From assembly GCA_027924585.1 (NCBI GenBank), contig BSBM01000712.1:1002001-1066000 (forward strand): a stretch of DNA of 64,000 nucleotides, given 5' to 3'. The first letter of the stretch is position 1; the number at the start of each line of letters is the position of its first letter. A program made the position numbers and the translations under genes. Below, one piece after another: positions 1 through 14,000 of the stretch. The notes beneath the pieces were generated by a model, which searched no databases, had not been told where the DNA came from, and saw only the letters and a program-made list of their open reading frames with translations. Source of the DNA: Larix kaempferi (taxonomy: Eukaryota; Streptophyta; Pinopsida; Pinales; Pinaceae).

Positions 1-3000
1 TTGAGGGGTAGGATCCATAGGGATATGGTACGGTCCCTTGATGACCAATGGACATAAAAATACCATTAATGGAGAGAGAATTGGGAGGGGTATTTTGCTC
101 AAGAGACTAACATTGAGAGGCATTGGGGATGATTTTGTAAAGATACCCTAATTGGGAATATATTAGATCAGGCTCTTCAGATTTCAAGATGGCCTTATAT
201 TTAGTTATTGGCATGGTGATCTCAATGTTCTTGGAAATCATGGGAAGGAGTGATTTAAGAAACTAATCCAATAATAATTTAGGTTGTATTTTGACCTTAC
301 ACTAGATGTGTTTCCTGCACCATTTGTGGATATGGTATGTGATGTGTGTAGAAGTATTTTGTATGAACTTGGAGAAAATATCTAATCGAAGGTCGTGTAA
401 AATAAGGAGATGAAAACAATGGAAATGGAATCAAAGTTTGCATGAGTCGATGAATGCAAATTGACGTACCATTTGGCGATCATCCCTATAAGAATCCTTT
501 GAAAAATTCAAAGGTAGGTGGTATCTTTGACTACACTATTAGATGAATAACATAAGTGGAATGACATATCATGATTAGTGAGATCATCTCCTTACCTCAA
601 ATTTAGGGATGCTTGAATTTTTTCAATATTGGGCCATGTAAGATTGTGGTGGATAAGATCATTAATGAGTTTAGATAAATAGAGATGATTTGATCTAGTC
701 ATGAATGGAAGCATAGCTTGGGGAGCATTGATATTGGCCATAGTGTATGACTAGGAATGGGATCCACTAGACATGGATGAGTTGGAAGGAGGGAAATCAA
801 GCAAAGTGTGTCCAAGCATGGTAGATCTGATCACAGATGCATGTATGTGGGTGTTGATTGGTGGCCACCTTCATTTGAGATGGAGAGCTGGTATATATAG
901 ATCTCCTATTATTGAAGAAATCCCTTATATCCTTAAGGAATGTCAAGATGCTGGTGGATGTGATTCCAACTTTGAGGAAAGATGAGTTAATAAAGTGCAA
1001 CAATAATAAATTATTACAACGACAAATACATCTATAATGTGAAAGAAAAAATGCGTGTGATGCAAGTATGTGTCTTTTCAAAATAGTGTCAATGTTGTTT
1101 CTAATATGTCATCTAAATTATGTGAGGTTCCTTGTAATTATGAAACAATAATGTGTTCCTATTGACTTAACATCCTTCCACTCAATATGGTAATTATAAC
1201 TTCCAGAGTCGCTCTTGTTGGATGGTTGTGAATTCACTGAAGGTGGTTGATGAAAGTATGATCGAATTAGATATAATGAGGGTCACTAGGGGAATGCTAC
1301 AAAAAAATTGACAACACTTCCTAAGGCCAACCAATTCTAATTCATGTGAAAATGTATCCCTCAAATGCCACCTTGAAAACCCTAGGTTCTGGCCACTAAG
1401 ATACTTTCCTCTAGTGTGGGTAAGTGGTTCAGCCTTGACCAATCAAGGTTCATTACTAAAAATAATTGTGTGTCCCAATGTAGAGAGAATAAAAAATTTT
1501 ACCTAGACTTGAGCATCCTAGGGCAACATGTTTTCATATCCGGGTTTTGTCATGCTTGGTATAACATGATTTTCAAGCACCCTAAAATACAAATACTATC
1601 ATTTCACGTGAGAAGGATTTATGGGAACTATTTGGATGACAAGACCAACCATTCTAACCTAGAATATTAATTGTTTTGTGACCTCTTGTGGAGGAATTAA
1701 TTTAGTTAGGATTAAATTGTTGATTTATTTTAAAGGGTCTAACTAGAATTAAGGTGTGAAAAAAAGGAGTTATTTCAAACCTCTTAATCTTTCTAATTAA
1801 TCAATATCTCTTTATGGGGTGCATGATGAAGAGCATACTAAAAGGAGAAGAATATTCAGGTCATTTTTATGTGTTCTTAAAGTGGTGAAAATTTTGTTTG
1901 ACTACAATGCTTTGAAAAGAAAATTTGAAACAAGAAATTTGAAGAAATAAATAAAGTTAAGAGATCTAAACTTGTATGGGTATTTACTAAATTAATTTCC
2001 TAAGTGTGATTGGTTGTTTGCAAATAATAATTCAAAAATAAATGTGCAAAGGGAGGTATTTCACTCTCTTACTCCTTTCTAATTCACCAATATTACCTTA
2101 TGGGTGCAAGGTAAAGAGAATACTAGGATTTGGGAGATATTTTAGATCCCCTTATCGTGTGTAGAGTGAACTAATCTAGATTGAATATTCAAAAGAGAAG
2201 TGAAAGAAGAAAGTGGTTAAACCAACCAAATTCATTCCATTTTCCTAGCCCAGTGACTCTTTTTAACCTTGGAAGAAATGAATAAAAATGTAGTCTAGTC
2301 TAGTGAAAGATAGGAGGCAGTTAGAAAACCTCAAACCCCAAGTACTGGAAAAGTAAAAGTTGAAAAATATGATTGAATCCCGACTTAAACTAGTTAATAT
2401 AATTACTAAAGAATAAAAAACATATTTTTGATTGATTTGTTAATAATTGGAAATTGTGGGTAGTTATGCGAACTTCATTGTTGAAGAAAAAAAAGCTAAA
2501 ATGAAAATTTCTAGTTGTAGTTGTGCGGGTCAATAAGAAAATAGATGAGTGACCATGTGGTTTATAGGTTAATAAAATAGTCATCCATAAATGTGGAACA
2601 ACAAAATTAGAGTAAAATTCAAGCAAGGGTGCAACTACCAAAGAAAAAACTGCACAAGATGGCTTGGCATAGAAGTTAGCTACCATCCGACTTAAAAAAT
2701 TGATTTATGGTGGCTTCTAGTTTATACAACTCATTTTTTAATGGTATTATAGGCAAGCTATTGGTCCTACAAAAATACCCAAGTTAGTAGAAAACAAGTA
2801 GAAAACCTATTAGTGTCATCAATTATGTTGTGAAGAAATCGCCTAAATGGTGAGGAAATTCCTCTTTCTTGGTAGGCTACAAACAAGAAAACATATAAAA
2901 TGGGGCTTAACTATATGAAAAATACTTATGTGTTGAAGAGAATACAAAAATAAAACAAAGCATGTGAATTACTAATAACATATTTAAACTACTAGAATGG

Positions 3001-3265
3001 CATTCAAACAACCCAATAGAGGCACTCTTCAACTTTATCATAAATGCCCAAATGAAGGCATAAATACAATGGCATCACATTGAAAAATGATACTAAAATG
3101 TCGAAACTCACACTTCCTTTTGGAAGGGTCCTTTAACACTCCAAAATGATCTAAAATAATCTTAAGAATGGAAAAGAAAAATTGTTACTCCTTAAGGGAA
3201 GAAGTCAAACAAGTATGAGGGCCAATGGATGGTAACAAAATAGATGGAGGAAATGTCTTCCAATC
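1..3265. other. No recognisable gene; decayed AT-rich sequence
   Basis: Both strands were read for conserved plant protein motifs, retroelement signatures and tandem repeats. Only short open frames without recognisable domains occur, such as the overlapping frames near 773-1081. The stretch is probably old transposon debris, but no family can be named. Confidence 0.6.
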
Positions 3266-5097
3266 TGTAATTCCCTCCTTTGAATGTGTTGACTGATTAG
3301 ACTTTGAGGGAACTTGTATTGAAGTGACTCGCGGTTAAATAAATTTGAAAAATGTATTATGCTTTGTTATTTGAATAAAAATTGCTAGCTGACAAGCAAA
3401 TGATGATTATGCTCGATTGATTGAGAAATATGAATTAAATTTTATGTGATGAATAAATGAAATAAATGATGCTTTTCATTCCATAGATGTGAATAAATGC
3501 CACTTGTTTAGATAGCAATGAATAAATATGAATAATGCATGATGATATACTTTGTGCGGTGCAGCGCTACTAATGTGCACTTTGAGTGTGTGCAATGGCA
3601 GGTAAAATGATTTACCGATTGATTCTCAAATGGAATAAAAGGGGGTCGTAAAGAATGGGAAAACATACATAAGGGTATGATGAGTCATGAAAGACTGTCG
3701 GCTCTAAAATATCATTCCACGCACGAGTATGAAATCCCTATTAGCTTTACTTGGGTAGTGTTTGTCGTATGGGTGAGGCCATAACGATTTGGTCACATAA
3801 GATAACTTGAGGGGTGCGGAATAAGGACAATCTTATTCTTCAACCGCCATTAATCTCATATATAAATGTAGTCGTATTATTATGATAACGACTCATAATC
3901 AATGCATCACACTCCCCACACAAGGACATGGGAAAGGAAGTAGTCAGAAGGACCCATAGACGTGGTACCTAGACAACGGCAAGAAATGGAACTACTTGCA
4001 TGCTTGCACTAAACATTTAGACACATATTTGAATTATGCATATGTTAATGTTAAATTTGATAATAATTAAATGAAAAAGTATTTAAATTTGAGCAAATAT
4101 TAAGGGGGGATATTTTGAGATACACTTCATGTGCACCCACTGATTTAGGGAGACATGCATGTAATAAATATCAAAAATAAATAAATAAAAGATATTTGAT
4201 TTTGGATCAAATAAATATTGGTAGATATGTTTTATTTAAACTCCACATGCACCCACTGATTTAGGGATTGGTATTTTAGACTAAAGGGACGACTAAGAGA
4301 AAATTGTGGAACTTATGTGCACCCTCATGTGAAGGTGACACATGGTTGCATGAGAATGATAAAAAGAAAATCAATAAATTAGTTAATTTTGCATGAGATG
4401 ACACATGTCGACAAAGATATTTCTATTTAAGAAGGAAAGAATGAAGAGGAAAGGATCTATGGCTCCCTCATGCTCAATAGATTCCATAATGGAAATTTGA
4501 GAATAGTGTGATCTATGTGACTTTGGTTGAGAATACTTTGGATATTGGGAGGTCTCTACTAAGTATTTGGGCTTGTATGTTATTCTCGTGACCCCCTATT
4601 AGCTCGGGGGACTAGGAGGAAGAATACTACTCCCATTGTGGTAGGGAGGTCAATCGAGGAGTCAATCGGTAAATTGTTAATAGCTTGGATTGGACGAAAG
4701 CGGAAACTGCATTGACAATCTCTTCAACTGTTGGACCGACTGTCACGGATAGGTTCTTCTTGTCTTAAGTTTTATTTTATAATTTGGAATTATGCATAAA
4801 ATAATAATAAGTTTAATCAAGCGGGTGATCCATATTCTGCTGTATATATGCTAAATTTTCTAGAATGCATTTTGGTAATATATATCGCAGATAACCTTGG
4901 TATATATACATACCAGGGATCGGTATTAAGCAGATAAAAATATTATTTCCTTATTGAATCGGGTGATGGAAATCATATTTATTTTAATTTGTTTTTAAAA
5001 TTGTATCCTTAAATATGGAGATCAGGTCCATACAAGTCGAGTAAATGGCTAAATATTATAAGGATATTTTATATAGCGCTTCCAGTGAGGCTCTACA
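3266..5097 (+). repeat. LTR copy A (1832 bp) of a decayed LTR retroelement family
   Basis: Begins TGTAATTCCCTCC and ends CTACA, giving the expected TG...CA ends. It aligns over its whole length, in reverse orientation, to copies B (5102-6843) and C (9234-11066). Copy C is 1833 bp, almost exactly the same length. No clear polypurine tract precedes 3266 and no target-site duplication is visible, so this may be a solo LTR or the remaining arm of a rearranged element. It abuts copy B across TTAA. Confidence 0.75.
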
Positions 5098-5101
5098 TTA
5101 A

Positions 5102-6843
5102 TGTAGGACCTCACTGGAAGCCCTATCTAATACTGTTAACTACTTAATACTGTTAACCCGATTCAATAATGAAATAATACTGTTAACTACTTAATACCGA
5201 TCCCCGGTATGTATATATACCAAGGTTATCCATGATATATATTACCAAAATGCATTCTATAAAATTTAACATATATAAAGTGGAATGTGGATCAACCACT
5301 TCATTAAACTTATTACTATTTTCTGCATAATTTCAAATTACAAAATAAAACTTAAGACAAGAAGATCTTGTCCATGACGGTTGGTTCAATAGTTGAAGAG
5401 ATTATCAAAGTAGTTTCCACTCTCGTCTAATCCAAGCTATCAACAATTTATCGATTGACTCCTCGATTGACCTCCCTACCACACTGGGAGTAGTCTTCTT
5501 CCTCCAAGTTCCCTGAGCTAATAGGGGGTCACAAGAATAACATACAAGCCCAAATAATCAGTAGAAACCTCCCAATATCCAAAGTATTCTCAACCAAAAT
5601 CACATAGATCACACTATTCTCAAATTTCCATTATGGAATCCATCCAGCATTAGGGAGCTAGAGATCCTTTCCTCTTCATTATTTCCTTCTTAAACAGAAA
5701 GATCTTCGTCGACATGTGTTGTCTCATGCAAAATTAATTAATTTATTGATTTTATATTATTCATTCCCATGCAACCATGTGTCACATTCACATGAGGGTG
5801 CACATAAGTTCCACAATTTGCTCTTAGTTTTCCCTTTAGTCTAAAATCCCAATCCCTAAATCAGTGGTGGAGTTTAACTCAAAGATATATACCAATCTAG
5901 ATTTGCTCCAAAATCAAATATGATTTATTTATTTATTTTTTATATGTACTCGATGCATGTCCCCCTAAATCAATGGGTGCGCATGAATTCTACCTCAAAA
6001 TAACCCCCCCTTAATATCTGCTCAAATTTAAATACTTTTTCATTTAATTGTTCTCAAATTTAACATTAACATATGCATAATTCAAATATGTGTCTAAATG
6101 TTTAGTGCAATCATGCAAGTAGTTCCATTTCTTGTCATTGACTAGGTACCACATCTATGGGTCCTTCTGACAACTTCCTTGTCCATGTCCTTGTGTGGGG
6201 AGAGTGATTTAGAGATTAGGATTCATTACTGTAATCATCCGACTACATTTCTACGTCAGACTAATGGTGGTTGAGGAATAAGATCGTCTTTTTTGCGCAC
6301 CCCTCAAGTCATCATATACGACCAAATCGTTATGGCCTCGCCCATACAGCACATGCTACCCGAGTAAAGCTGATAGAGATTTCATACTCGTGCATGGAAT
6401 GCTATTTCAGAGCCGACAGTTTGTCATTGTGCCCTTATGTGTGTTTCCTCGTTCTTTACGACCCCCTTTTATTCCATTTGAGAGTCAGTCGATAAATCAT
6501 TTTATATACCACTGTATATACTCAAAGAGCACATTAATAACGTTGCACCATATAAAGTATATCATCATGCATTATTCATATTTATTCATTGTTATCTAAA
6601 CAAGTGGCATTTATTCACATCTACGGAATGTAAAGCATCATTTCTTTCATTTATTCATAACATGAACGTTAATTCATATTTCTCAACCAATTGAGCATAA
6701 TCATCATTTGCTTGTTAGGAAGCAATTTTTATTCAAATAAAAAAGCATAACACATTTTTCAAATTTATTTAACTGGGTCACTTCAATACAAGTGCCCTCA
6801 AAGTCTATTCAGTCAATACAGTCAAAGACGGGCATTGCATACA
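5102..6843 (-). repeat. LTR copy B; 3' LTR of the B-C element (minus strand)
   Basis: Reverse-complement match to copy A and same orientation as copy C. On the minus strand it starts TGTATGCAATGCCC and ends CCTACA. It is shorter than A and C because about 100 bp is missing near 5120, where a TACTGTTAACTACTTAATA phrase is duplicated. Directly upstream on the minus strand lies a purine tract AAGAGGGGG (forward 6844-6852), the expected polypurine tract for plus-strand priming. Confidence 0.75.
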
Positions 6844-9233
6844 CCCCCTCTTATAAAAACTTCATCCCAAAGTTAATTTTGTTCTCGTACCTTCGATGCT
6901 AGGCTTAACTTTCATTTCATATTCTCATCTTCATGTCATTCTCTTCTATTCTTATCAAATAACTATGGCCATAATCACTAGCTATTCTACCATCACTGAT
7001 TTTATGTTTAATTGAACAAGGTTCCGACACATTCTCAATAATTCAACAGTAGTTTCTTGCAATTTATTTATCTAGTATACTTTTGAATAATTGTCAATAC
7101 TCACTTAGATTTCCAACACCTCATAATCATCCATAACGATCCATGATATCCAATTAAACTATAATGTAGAATCTAGATCGCATCAGTAGCCACACAATAG
7201 GTACCCAATCAAATTCCAAGTAAGAATTCAAATCTATTTGGATATCCTCTTCCATGAGGTGAGAAGATAAACATCATACAATCTTCAGTAAGATACATAT
7301 TGGTAGTTATATTCATGAATTACCAGTTCAAGGACGACTATCCCATCATCACAAATCAATGCATAAGTTATTCAGTATTTCCATAAGACTACTTCCAATT
7401 CCATAAATTTTAATAAAATTAATTCTCAACTTGATATGAAAGTATCGTAACTTAGCGACTTGGGGGCAAACATATTAAATTTAACTACCTAGTAATTTTT
7501 TCAATGCCATAATGTCCAGGTCAAGGAAATCAGCTTGTCCTTTCCTCATTTCCTCATTTACATGGTCATATGAACCCTTTGGCAGACTCTCCAAGCCGCA
7601 TCCTATGTGTCGATATAGTCTCATCTCAAGGACTAGTTGTCTTTTCATCTAGGATTCATGATTTCAGGTGGTTAGCATCATTATGTTCAAACCATCATGT
7701 TGATCGTTTCCATACTTCATTTTACGAAAACCACCTTCGTTGGACCCCTTTCGGTAGTTTGCCAAGTTACAATTTCCTCATTACCATGTCATGGTCAAGT
7801 CAAGTTGTAGTTTTCCATTTTCATCAGTAATGTCTTGTAGTAAAATTAGTGTCATTGAGTTCAACTCATCACACTGGTCGCACGATATCTCATTTTCTTA
7901 ATTCTGAGTCTGTTTGACCCTCTCAATAGTCTATCGAATTCTCGACAAGGATATGCATTTAATAATGCTCATACATTATTAGAAGTATCCACTATATAGA
8001 TGACCTCAGGTTTATGATGTTTTAACCATTTTGGAAAACTAGTAACATTCCCTATGGTTATCTCATCCCTAGGTCTCGATTTTTTTTCCTTTACACAAAA
8101 TCAATACATATCACTACCATTTCTCAATAATGACAATCATACTACATTTAAATAGTTCTCTATACAATATGGACATAAGCATACATTTATATAATCTTTA
8201 TCATATATATATATTTCTCTTAAACGACATATTTGAACCACATATACTTTTATATACATATATAAATTTTTAAAGTCAAATATATATAATAAACTTATAT
8301 ATATTCTTAGAAATAATAAATATTTTTTATAACCCATACATTTATAAAACTTATATGTATATAAATATTTTATTTTTCAATAACATCATTTATTAGTTAT
8401 ATCACATATCTTTTTTAAGCCTTAATCATTGTAACAACACACTGAACTTCTCCTTTCATATAAAAGTAACGATATATTTTTAAGTATATTTATACATATA
8501 TTTAGAATTCTCTTTCGAACCCACAATGTATTAAATATATATAACCTCTATAATTTGGATATATGATTTCCTTTTATTAAGCCATAAGTCTAACCACGTT
8601 TTAGTTCGGCAACGGCAATCACTTTTATAACTTATAAATTCCTATTTATATAAAACAAACAACAAATACAGTAACTTTTAATCATTGGAGTTGGTTGTTC
8701 ATTTTCTTATTAACATATCTCCTTATAATATTGACAACGGATGCATAATGCAATTAATAACTCTTAGATGTCCTTCCGATGGTCAAGAATATATTTTCCA
8801 TTCTTACCGTCAATTGAATAATGGAAAATAATTTTATTAACCAGTAACGGAAGCATGTAGTGTTCATATATAACTTATATTAGTATCACATCTATTTATT
8901 TAACTTGTCTACAGTTTTACATAACGCCCCAGACTTCACCAATTTCCGTACACACAATGTACATTCGAATCTGCAACGAGGACTTAAGCATATACAGATT
9001 TATAATTTAAGATATACGTTTCATATTTTCATGAATTTTCCATAACAGATTTATAATTTAAGATCTACGTTTCATATTTTCATGAATTTTCCATAACAGA
9101 TTTATAATTTAAGATCTACGTTTCATATTTTCATGAATTTTCCATAACAGATTTACATTTAAAGATATGGAGCACACATCAGGAACCAACGATCAGCTGG
9201 GCTCAAGCATTTGAACCATGCTCTATACAAAAA
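6844..9233 (-). mobile_element. Decayed internal region between LTR copies B and C
   Basis: About 2.4 kb between two same-orientation LTRs. A polypurine tract sits next to copy B. A degenerate primer-binding-like string (TTTGTATAGAGCATGG on the minus strand, forward about 9215-9230) lies next to copy C and resembles the usual TGGTATCAGAGC. No gag or pol motif is readable on the minus strand, so the element is non-autonomous or very old. A 51-bp tandem repeat lies at 8996-9165. Confidence 0.55.
8996..9165. repeat. 51-bp tandem repeat, three full units plus a partial
   Basis: Units at 8996-9046, 9047-9097 and 9098-9148 are nearly identical, followed by a diverged partial. Each starts AGATTTATAATTTAAGAT and ends TTTTCCATAAC. 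The array sits just inside LTR C, in the leader region of the minus-strand element. The low divergence suggests recent expansion. Confidence 0.9.
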
Positions 9234-11066
9234 TGTAGGGCCTCACCCGAAGCCCTATCTAAAATCTCCTTATAATATTTATCCATTTACTCGACCTGAA
9301 TGAACCCAATCTCCATATTTAAGGATACAATTTTAAAAACAAATTAAAATAAATATGACTGCCATCACCCGATTCAATAAGGAAATACTGTTAACTTCTT
9401 AATACCGATCCCCGCTATGTGTATATACCAAGGTTATCCACGATATATATTACCAATTTACCAAAATGCATTCTATAAAATTTAACATATATATATAGAA
9501 GAATCCGGATCACCCGCTACATTAAACTTATTACTATTTTCTGCATAATTTCAAATTATAAAATAAAACTTAAAACAAGAAGAACCTATCCGTGACGGTC
9601 GGTCCAGCAGTTAAAGAGATTGTCTGCATAGTTACGTCTTTCGTCCAATTCAAGCTATCAACAATTTATCAATTGACTTCTCGGTTCACCTCCCTACCAT
9701 ACTTGGAGTAGTCTTCTTCCTCCCAGTTACCCGAGCTAATAGGAGGTCACAAGAATAACATACAATCCCAAATACTCAGTGGAGACCTCCCAATCTCCAA
9801 AGTATTCTCAACCAAACCCACATAGATCACATTATTCTCAAATTTCCATTACGGAATCCATCAAGCAATAAGGAGCCACAGATCCTTTCCTCTTCATTCT
9901 TTCCTTCTTAAATAGAAAGATCTTTGTCGACATGTGTCGTCTCATGCAAAATTAATTAATTAATTAATTAATTTTCTATTATTCATTCTCATGCAACCAT
10001 GTGTCACCTTCACATGAGGGTGCACATAAGATCCACAATTTTCTCTTAGTTGACCCTTTAGTCTAAAATCCCAATCTCTAAATCAGTGAGTGCATGTGGA
10101 GTTTAACTCAAATATATCTACCAATCTAGATTGCACTCCAAAATCAAGTATCTTTTACTTATTTTTTTTTATCTTTATTCCATGCATGTCTCCCTAAATC
10201 AGTGGGTGCACATGAAGTCTACCTCAAAATATCCCCCCTTAATATTTGCTCAAATTTAAATACTTTTTCATTTAATTATTCTCAAATTTAACATTAACAT
10301 ATGCATAATTCAAATACATGTCTAAATGATTAGTGCAAGCATGCAAATAGTTTCATTTCTTGTCATTGTCTAGGTACCACATCTATGGGTGCTTACGACA
10401 ACTTCCTTGTCCACGTCCTTGTGTGGAGAGTGTGATGTAGAGATTAGGAGTCACTACCGTAATCATCCAACTACATTTCTATGTGAGACTAATGGCGGCT
10501 AAGGAATAAGATCGGCATTCGTCCTTATTGCGCGCCCCTCAACTCATCGTACGCGATCAAATCGTTATGGCCTCACCCGTACGCCACACGCTACCTGAGT
10601 AAAGTTGATAGGGCTTTCATACTCATGCGTGGAATTATATTTCAGAATCGACAGTCTGTCCTCATACACTTATGTATGTTTTCTCATTCTTTACGACCCC
10701 CTTTTATTCCATTTGAGAGTCAATCTGTAAATCATTTTACCTGCCACTGCACACACTCAAATCACACATTAGTAGCACTGCACCATATAAAATATATCAT
10801 CATGCATTATTCATCTTTATTCATTGCTATATAAACAAGTTGTATTTTTTGGCATCTAAGGAATGAAAAGAATCATTTCTTTCAGTTATTCATCACATAA
10901 AATTTAATTCATATTTCTCAATCAATCGAGCATTATCATCATTTGCATGTCAGCTAGCAATTTTTATTCAAATAACAAAGCATAACATGTTTTTCAAAAT
11001 TATTTAATAGGGTCACTTCAATGCAAGTGTCCTCAAAGTCTAATCAGTCAAAGGAAGGGATTACTA
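9234..11066 (-). repeat. LTR copy C; 5' LTR of the B-C element (minus strand)
   Basis: 1833 bp, aligning end to end with copy A (reverse complement) and copy B. The minus-strand end is GGCCCTACA, and the start is TAGTAATCCC where copy A has TGTAATTCCC, so the terminal TG is mutated. A following primer-like string supports its role as the 5' LTR. Flanking 5-mers do not give a convincing target-site duplication. Confidence 0.75.
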
Positions 11067-13390
11067 TAATATTTTTTCTCTATTTTTTCCATATGAAATG
11101 CATGCCCGTGGCTTCCATTTATAGAAAAAATGGAGGTCTTCAAATAACTGGATCTAAATGTGAAAGAAACAACCATGAATTGACTTCCAAGTACAAGAAT
11201 GTGGTTGATTAAGGCCCAAGTATGTAGTAGGTGAGCTCTATTTGACCTCTTTGTCACCAAAATGTAGTTGGGGTCATTAATGTGCCATGGAATTTATGAG
11301 TATGTGATTTTTCATAGTCATGTGGGTATTTAGGGATCTTCCATTCCTTTTTTCTATGGGAAAGGGAGCCTTATGAGCTACATAATGTATGGTGATGATG
11401 TATTTAAGTAGCAGACACGAAAATATTACAAATGTGTGAAATTCATGTGATAACAAATGATTTGGTTATTTTCTAGTTGTAAATTATCTTTTCTATTCTT
11501 AGTTTATTTCTATGTTTCGATCCTTATGTTTATAATATTTTAGTTTGAATTATAAATAAACAATGATAATAGTTGATAACCTTGCATCATTTTATGGTAG
11601 CATGTAATATCAGTTATGATGTACTACTCAATGAAATATCCATGACACTCTATAGATGTAAAATATCAGTTGTGATGTACTACCCAATGAAATACCCATG
11701 ACACTCTATAGATTACATATAAGCTAGATTTTTTTCTTTTATGATAATCATTTCTTTTGTTGTTTGTTTGTATCATTAGATGTTGGAATAAAATTATTTT
11801 TTCTAAAATTTAGATTTAGTAGTGTTACCCACTCAACATTACTCATAACACATCTTTATAAAATACACCTTGCTTTTTTTGTGCAATTATTTTAATGTAG
11901 TATTCAATGATGGCTTGTCTAGGTGGTGAAATAGGGGTCTAATGATTTGTTATTGTTTGTGTCAATGTCAATGTATGTTATGCACTAATACTTACAATAG
12001 ATATTAAGGTTAAGTGAAAGTGTTTGAAAACATCAAAGAAATAAATAAGCTCATTCATGGATCCTTAGTTGCATTTGGATGCAAATTTCAATGTTATTTT
12101 ATAATTTTTTTTGGACAAAATCTTATTGTAATGTTAGAAAGTTTAAATTATTTAAAAATACACCTTTTTTTGTCCATAAATATTTTTGCAATTGTGATGA
12201 TACTTTCACTATGTCAGAAATAGAATGTTTTGCCATAATAATTTTAATGTTTGTGAGGTTAGATCAATTTAAATAATTATAAATAAATTTATTTTTTCTC
12301 TTTTTGTCCTAGACAATCATGAATTTTTCATTCATGAATTTTTTTGGTTTGGTTTCTCGAGTAGGGTTCCAAGGATTTCATGGCTTCATTCTATAGCCTT
12401 GGTTATCTTCTACTCCCTTCACTCCTCTCCAAGTTTATGGTACCAGTTTTTTTTTTTTGCAAATGCAAAAGTTTCAAGTTTGAAGCAAATCTCACTCCTA
12501 CTTTTCCTTTTTCATATAGTCTATATATGAAGCTTGGCTTCTATATCCAAATCAACTTATGTTAAAAAAAATATCTCCTATCTCCTTTCCACTTTTCTTA
12601 ACAAGTTTTTTTAAGACCTTCATAGTTTAAAAATTGCTTTGTTTTAACAATTTTTTAAAGGGATTACCGCCTTCTTTGTTTTCACAGTGGCCATGGCTAA
12701 GCCCCAAGGGATAGGCATGGCCACCATAGACAAAGCCTGTGCAAGGCTTGGCCATTTCCAACCCATTGGGGCTCAACCATGGTGGTCACAATCACAACAT
12801 ACATTTTTTTTTTAATTTTTAATTTATTTAATAAAATATCGTTTTAATTTTTTTTTTTTATATTTTAGTTTTTATTTATATTTATAATTTTTTTCTATTT
12901 TTATATATTAATTTTAAAATTTATTTAATAATCTTATTTTTTTTAGGGTTGATTTTTTTGTTTTACTACTCACAAGCATATTTTCCTACTTTAATTGAGT
13001 AAACAACTACACCCATATGAATTAATTTCAAGAATGAATATTATAGCGGTAATGGCTATACCTACCATTATGTTTTCATAATTGTATGGTGTAAAATAAA
13101 CAAGTATATCACTTAATTTCAAGATTAATAAGGACAACCTTAAATACTCAGAAAAATAACTAAGAAATTGTAGTTTTATCTTTATGTCTCTATATTGTTA
13201 GTCTTTGAGATAAACATTTGTCAATAAAACATTGAAATTATGGCATAAAGTGAATGCACAATATGGATGCAAAAATATATCTGTCAATAACATGTTGCTA
13301 AAAAAGCAACAATTTTTTCATAAAAGAATATTAACCTTTTGATTTTGTATATTTTATTTATCGTTTTGATTTATTTTATTTATCATTTTT
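11067..13390. other. AT-rich non-coding stretch
   Basis: No gene is supported. It holds a two-unit tandem duplication of about 55 bp at 11605-11713, containing TATCAGTTATGATGTACTAC twice. It also holds a GC-rich imperfect inverted repeat at 12687-12789 and long T-rich runs at 12805-12960. Confidence 0.6.
12687..12789. repeat. Imperfect inverted repeat (foldback) in AT-rich DNA
   Basis: The left arm GTGGCCATGGCTAAGCCCCAA pairs with a right arm near 12766-12789 (TTGGGGCTCAACCATGGTGGTCAC read in reverse complement) with a few mismatches and a loop of about 58 bases. The loop repeats the same words (CATGGCCACCAT, GGCTTGGCCAT). The G+C content is far above the surroundings. It could be a small foldback element or a relic of a coding repeat. 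Confidence 0.5.
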
Positions 13391-13540
13391 AGGGGGTCTT
13401 GTTAATAGATGGGGTGGATGGGGTGGTCGGATATGGCTGTCCTCACTCCGGATGGAACCCAAGACCAACGTCCAACAACACCTTCACCTTGCATACGTGC
13501 GCGAGCTACTCTACCACTGTGGAAGAAAATACCATTAAAA
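13391..13540 (-). mobile_element. tRNA-derived SINE remnant
   Basis: On the minus strand, an A-box-like AGTGGTAGAGTAGC (forward 13505-13518) is followed about 50 bases later by GGTTCCATCC (forward 13450-13459). The latter resembles a tRNA B box (GGTTCGAATCC). Together they resemble a type 2 RNA polymerase III promoter at the head of plant SINEs. It is GC-rich in AT-rich DNA. No A-tail or duplication is clear, so confidence is moderate. Confidence 0.45.
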
Positions 13541-13848
13541 AAATGTACAATATTATAACGTATCCTATCAAATAATTAAAGAAAAACAAACTTTCTCTAT
13601 CAAATGTTGTCACAACCAAAAGTATTATCCAAAAAATATTTTAGATTGAGAATTATTTAATTTACTTTTTAATCATTATTTGGAGAATATAAAAGAAAAG
13701 AAAAAAAATCAAAAAAATTACTTGAATTTATTTAGAATCAATAATTTAATCACAATTTGTGTGGTTGTAAAATGAATTGAATGAATTTGTAAATAAATAA
13801 ATTTAATTATTCGATTTAATAATGGTATAATTTGAGATAGTCTTAATG

Positions 13849-14000
13849 GGTTAGTTCAAGTGGTTAAGTGTTGTGAGTTGTAAGTGGAAGGTCTCGGGAT
13901 CAAATCCGAGTAACTATACATAGATATATAAGGGCCTCACTTGATGTCCTTACTAGGTTAGGCTCTTTAATCAATACCGAGGTGTGAACCACATTAAAAA
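13849..14000 (+). mobile_element. tRNA-derived SINE
   Basis: An A-box-like GGTTAGTTCAAGTGG (13849-13863) is followed by a perfect B-box core GATCAAATC (13898-13906, fits GWTCRANNC). Then come a body ending ...GAGGTGTGAACCACATT and an A-rich tail. The length of about 150 bp and order of parts fit plant SINEs rather than a functional tRNA gene, because no acceptor stem can be formed. Flanking duplication is weak (TATAATT on both sides). Confidence 0.65.

Noticed and set aside
6271-6599. Plus-strand open frames, repeated at 10625-10834
   Set aside because: They lie inside LTR copies B and C and are opposite to the element's minus orientation; the repetition reflects LTR homology, not a conserved protein.
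13849-13925. Functional tRNA gene
   Set aside because: The A- and B-box cores are present but the acceptor and anticodon stems do not pair, and the body continues into a SINE tail.
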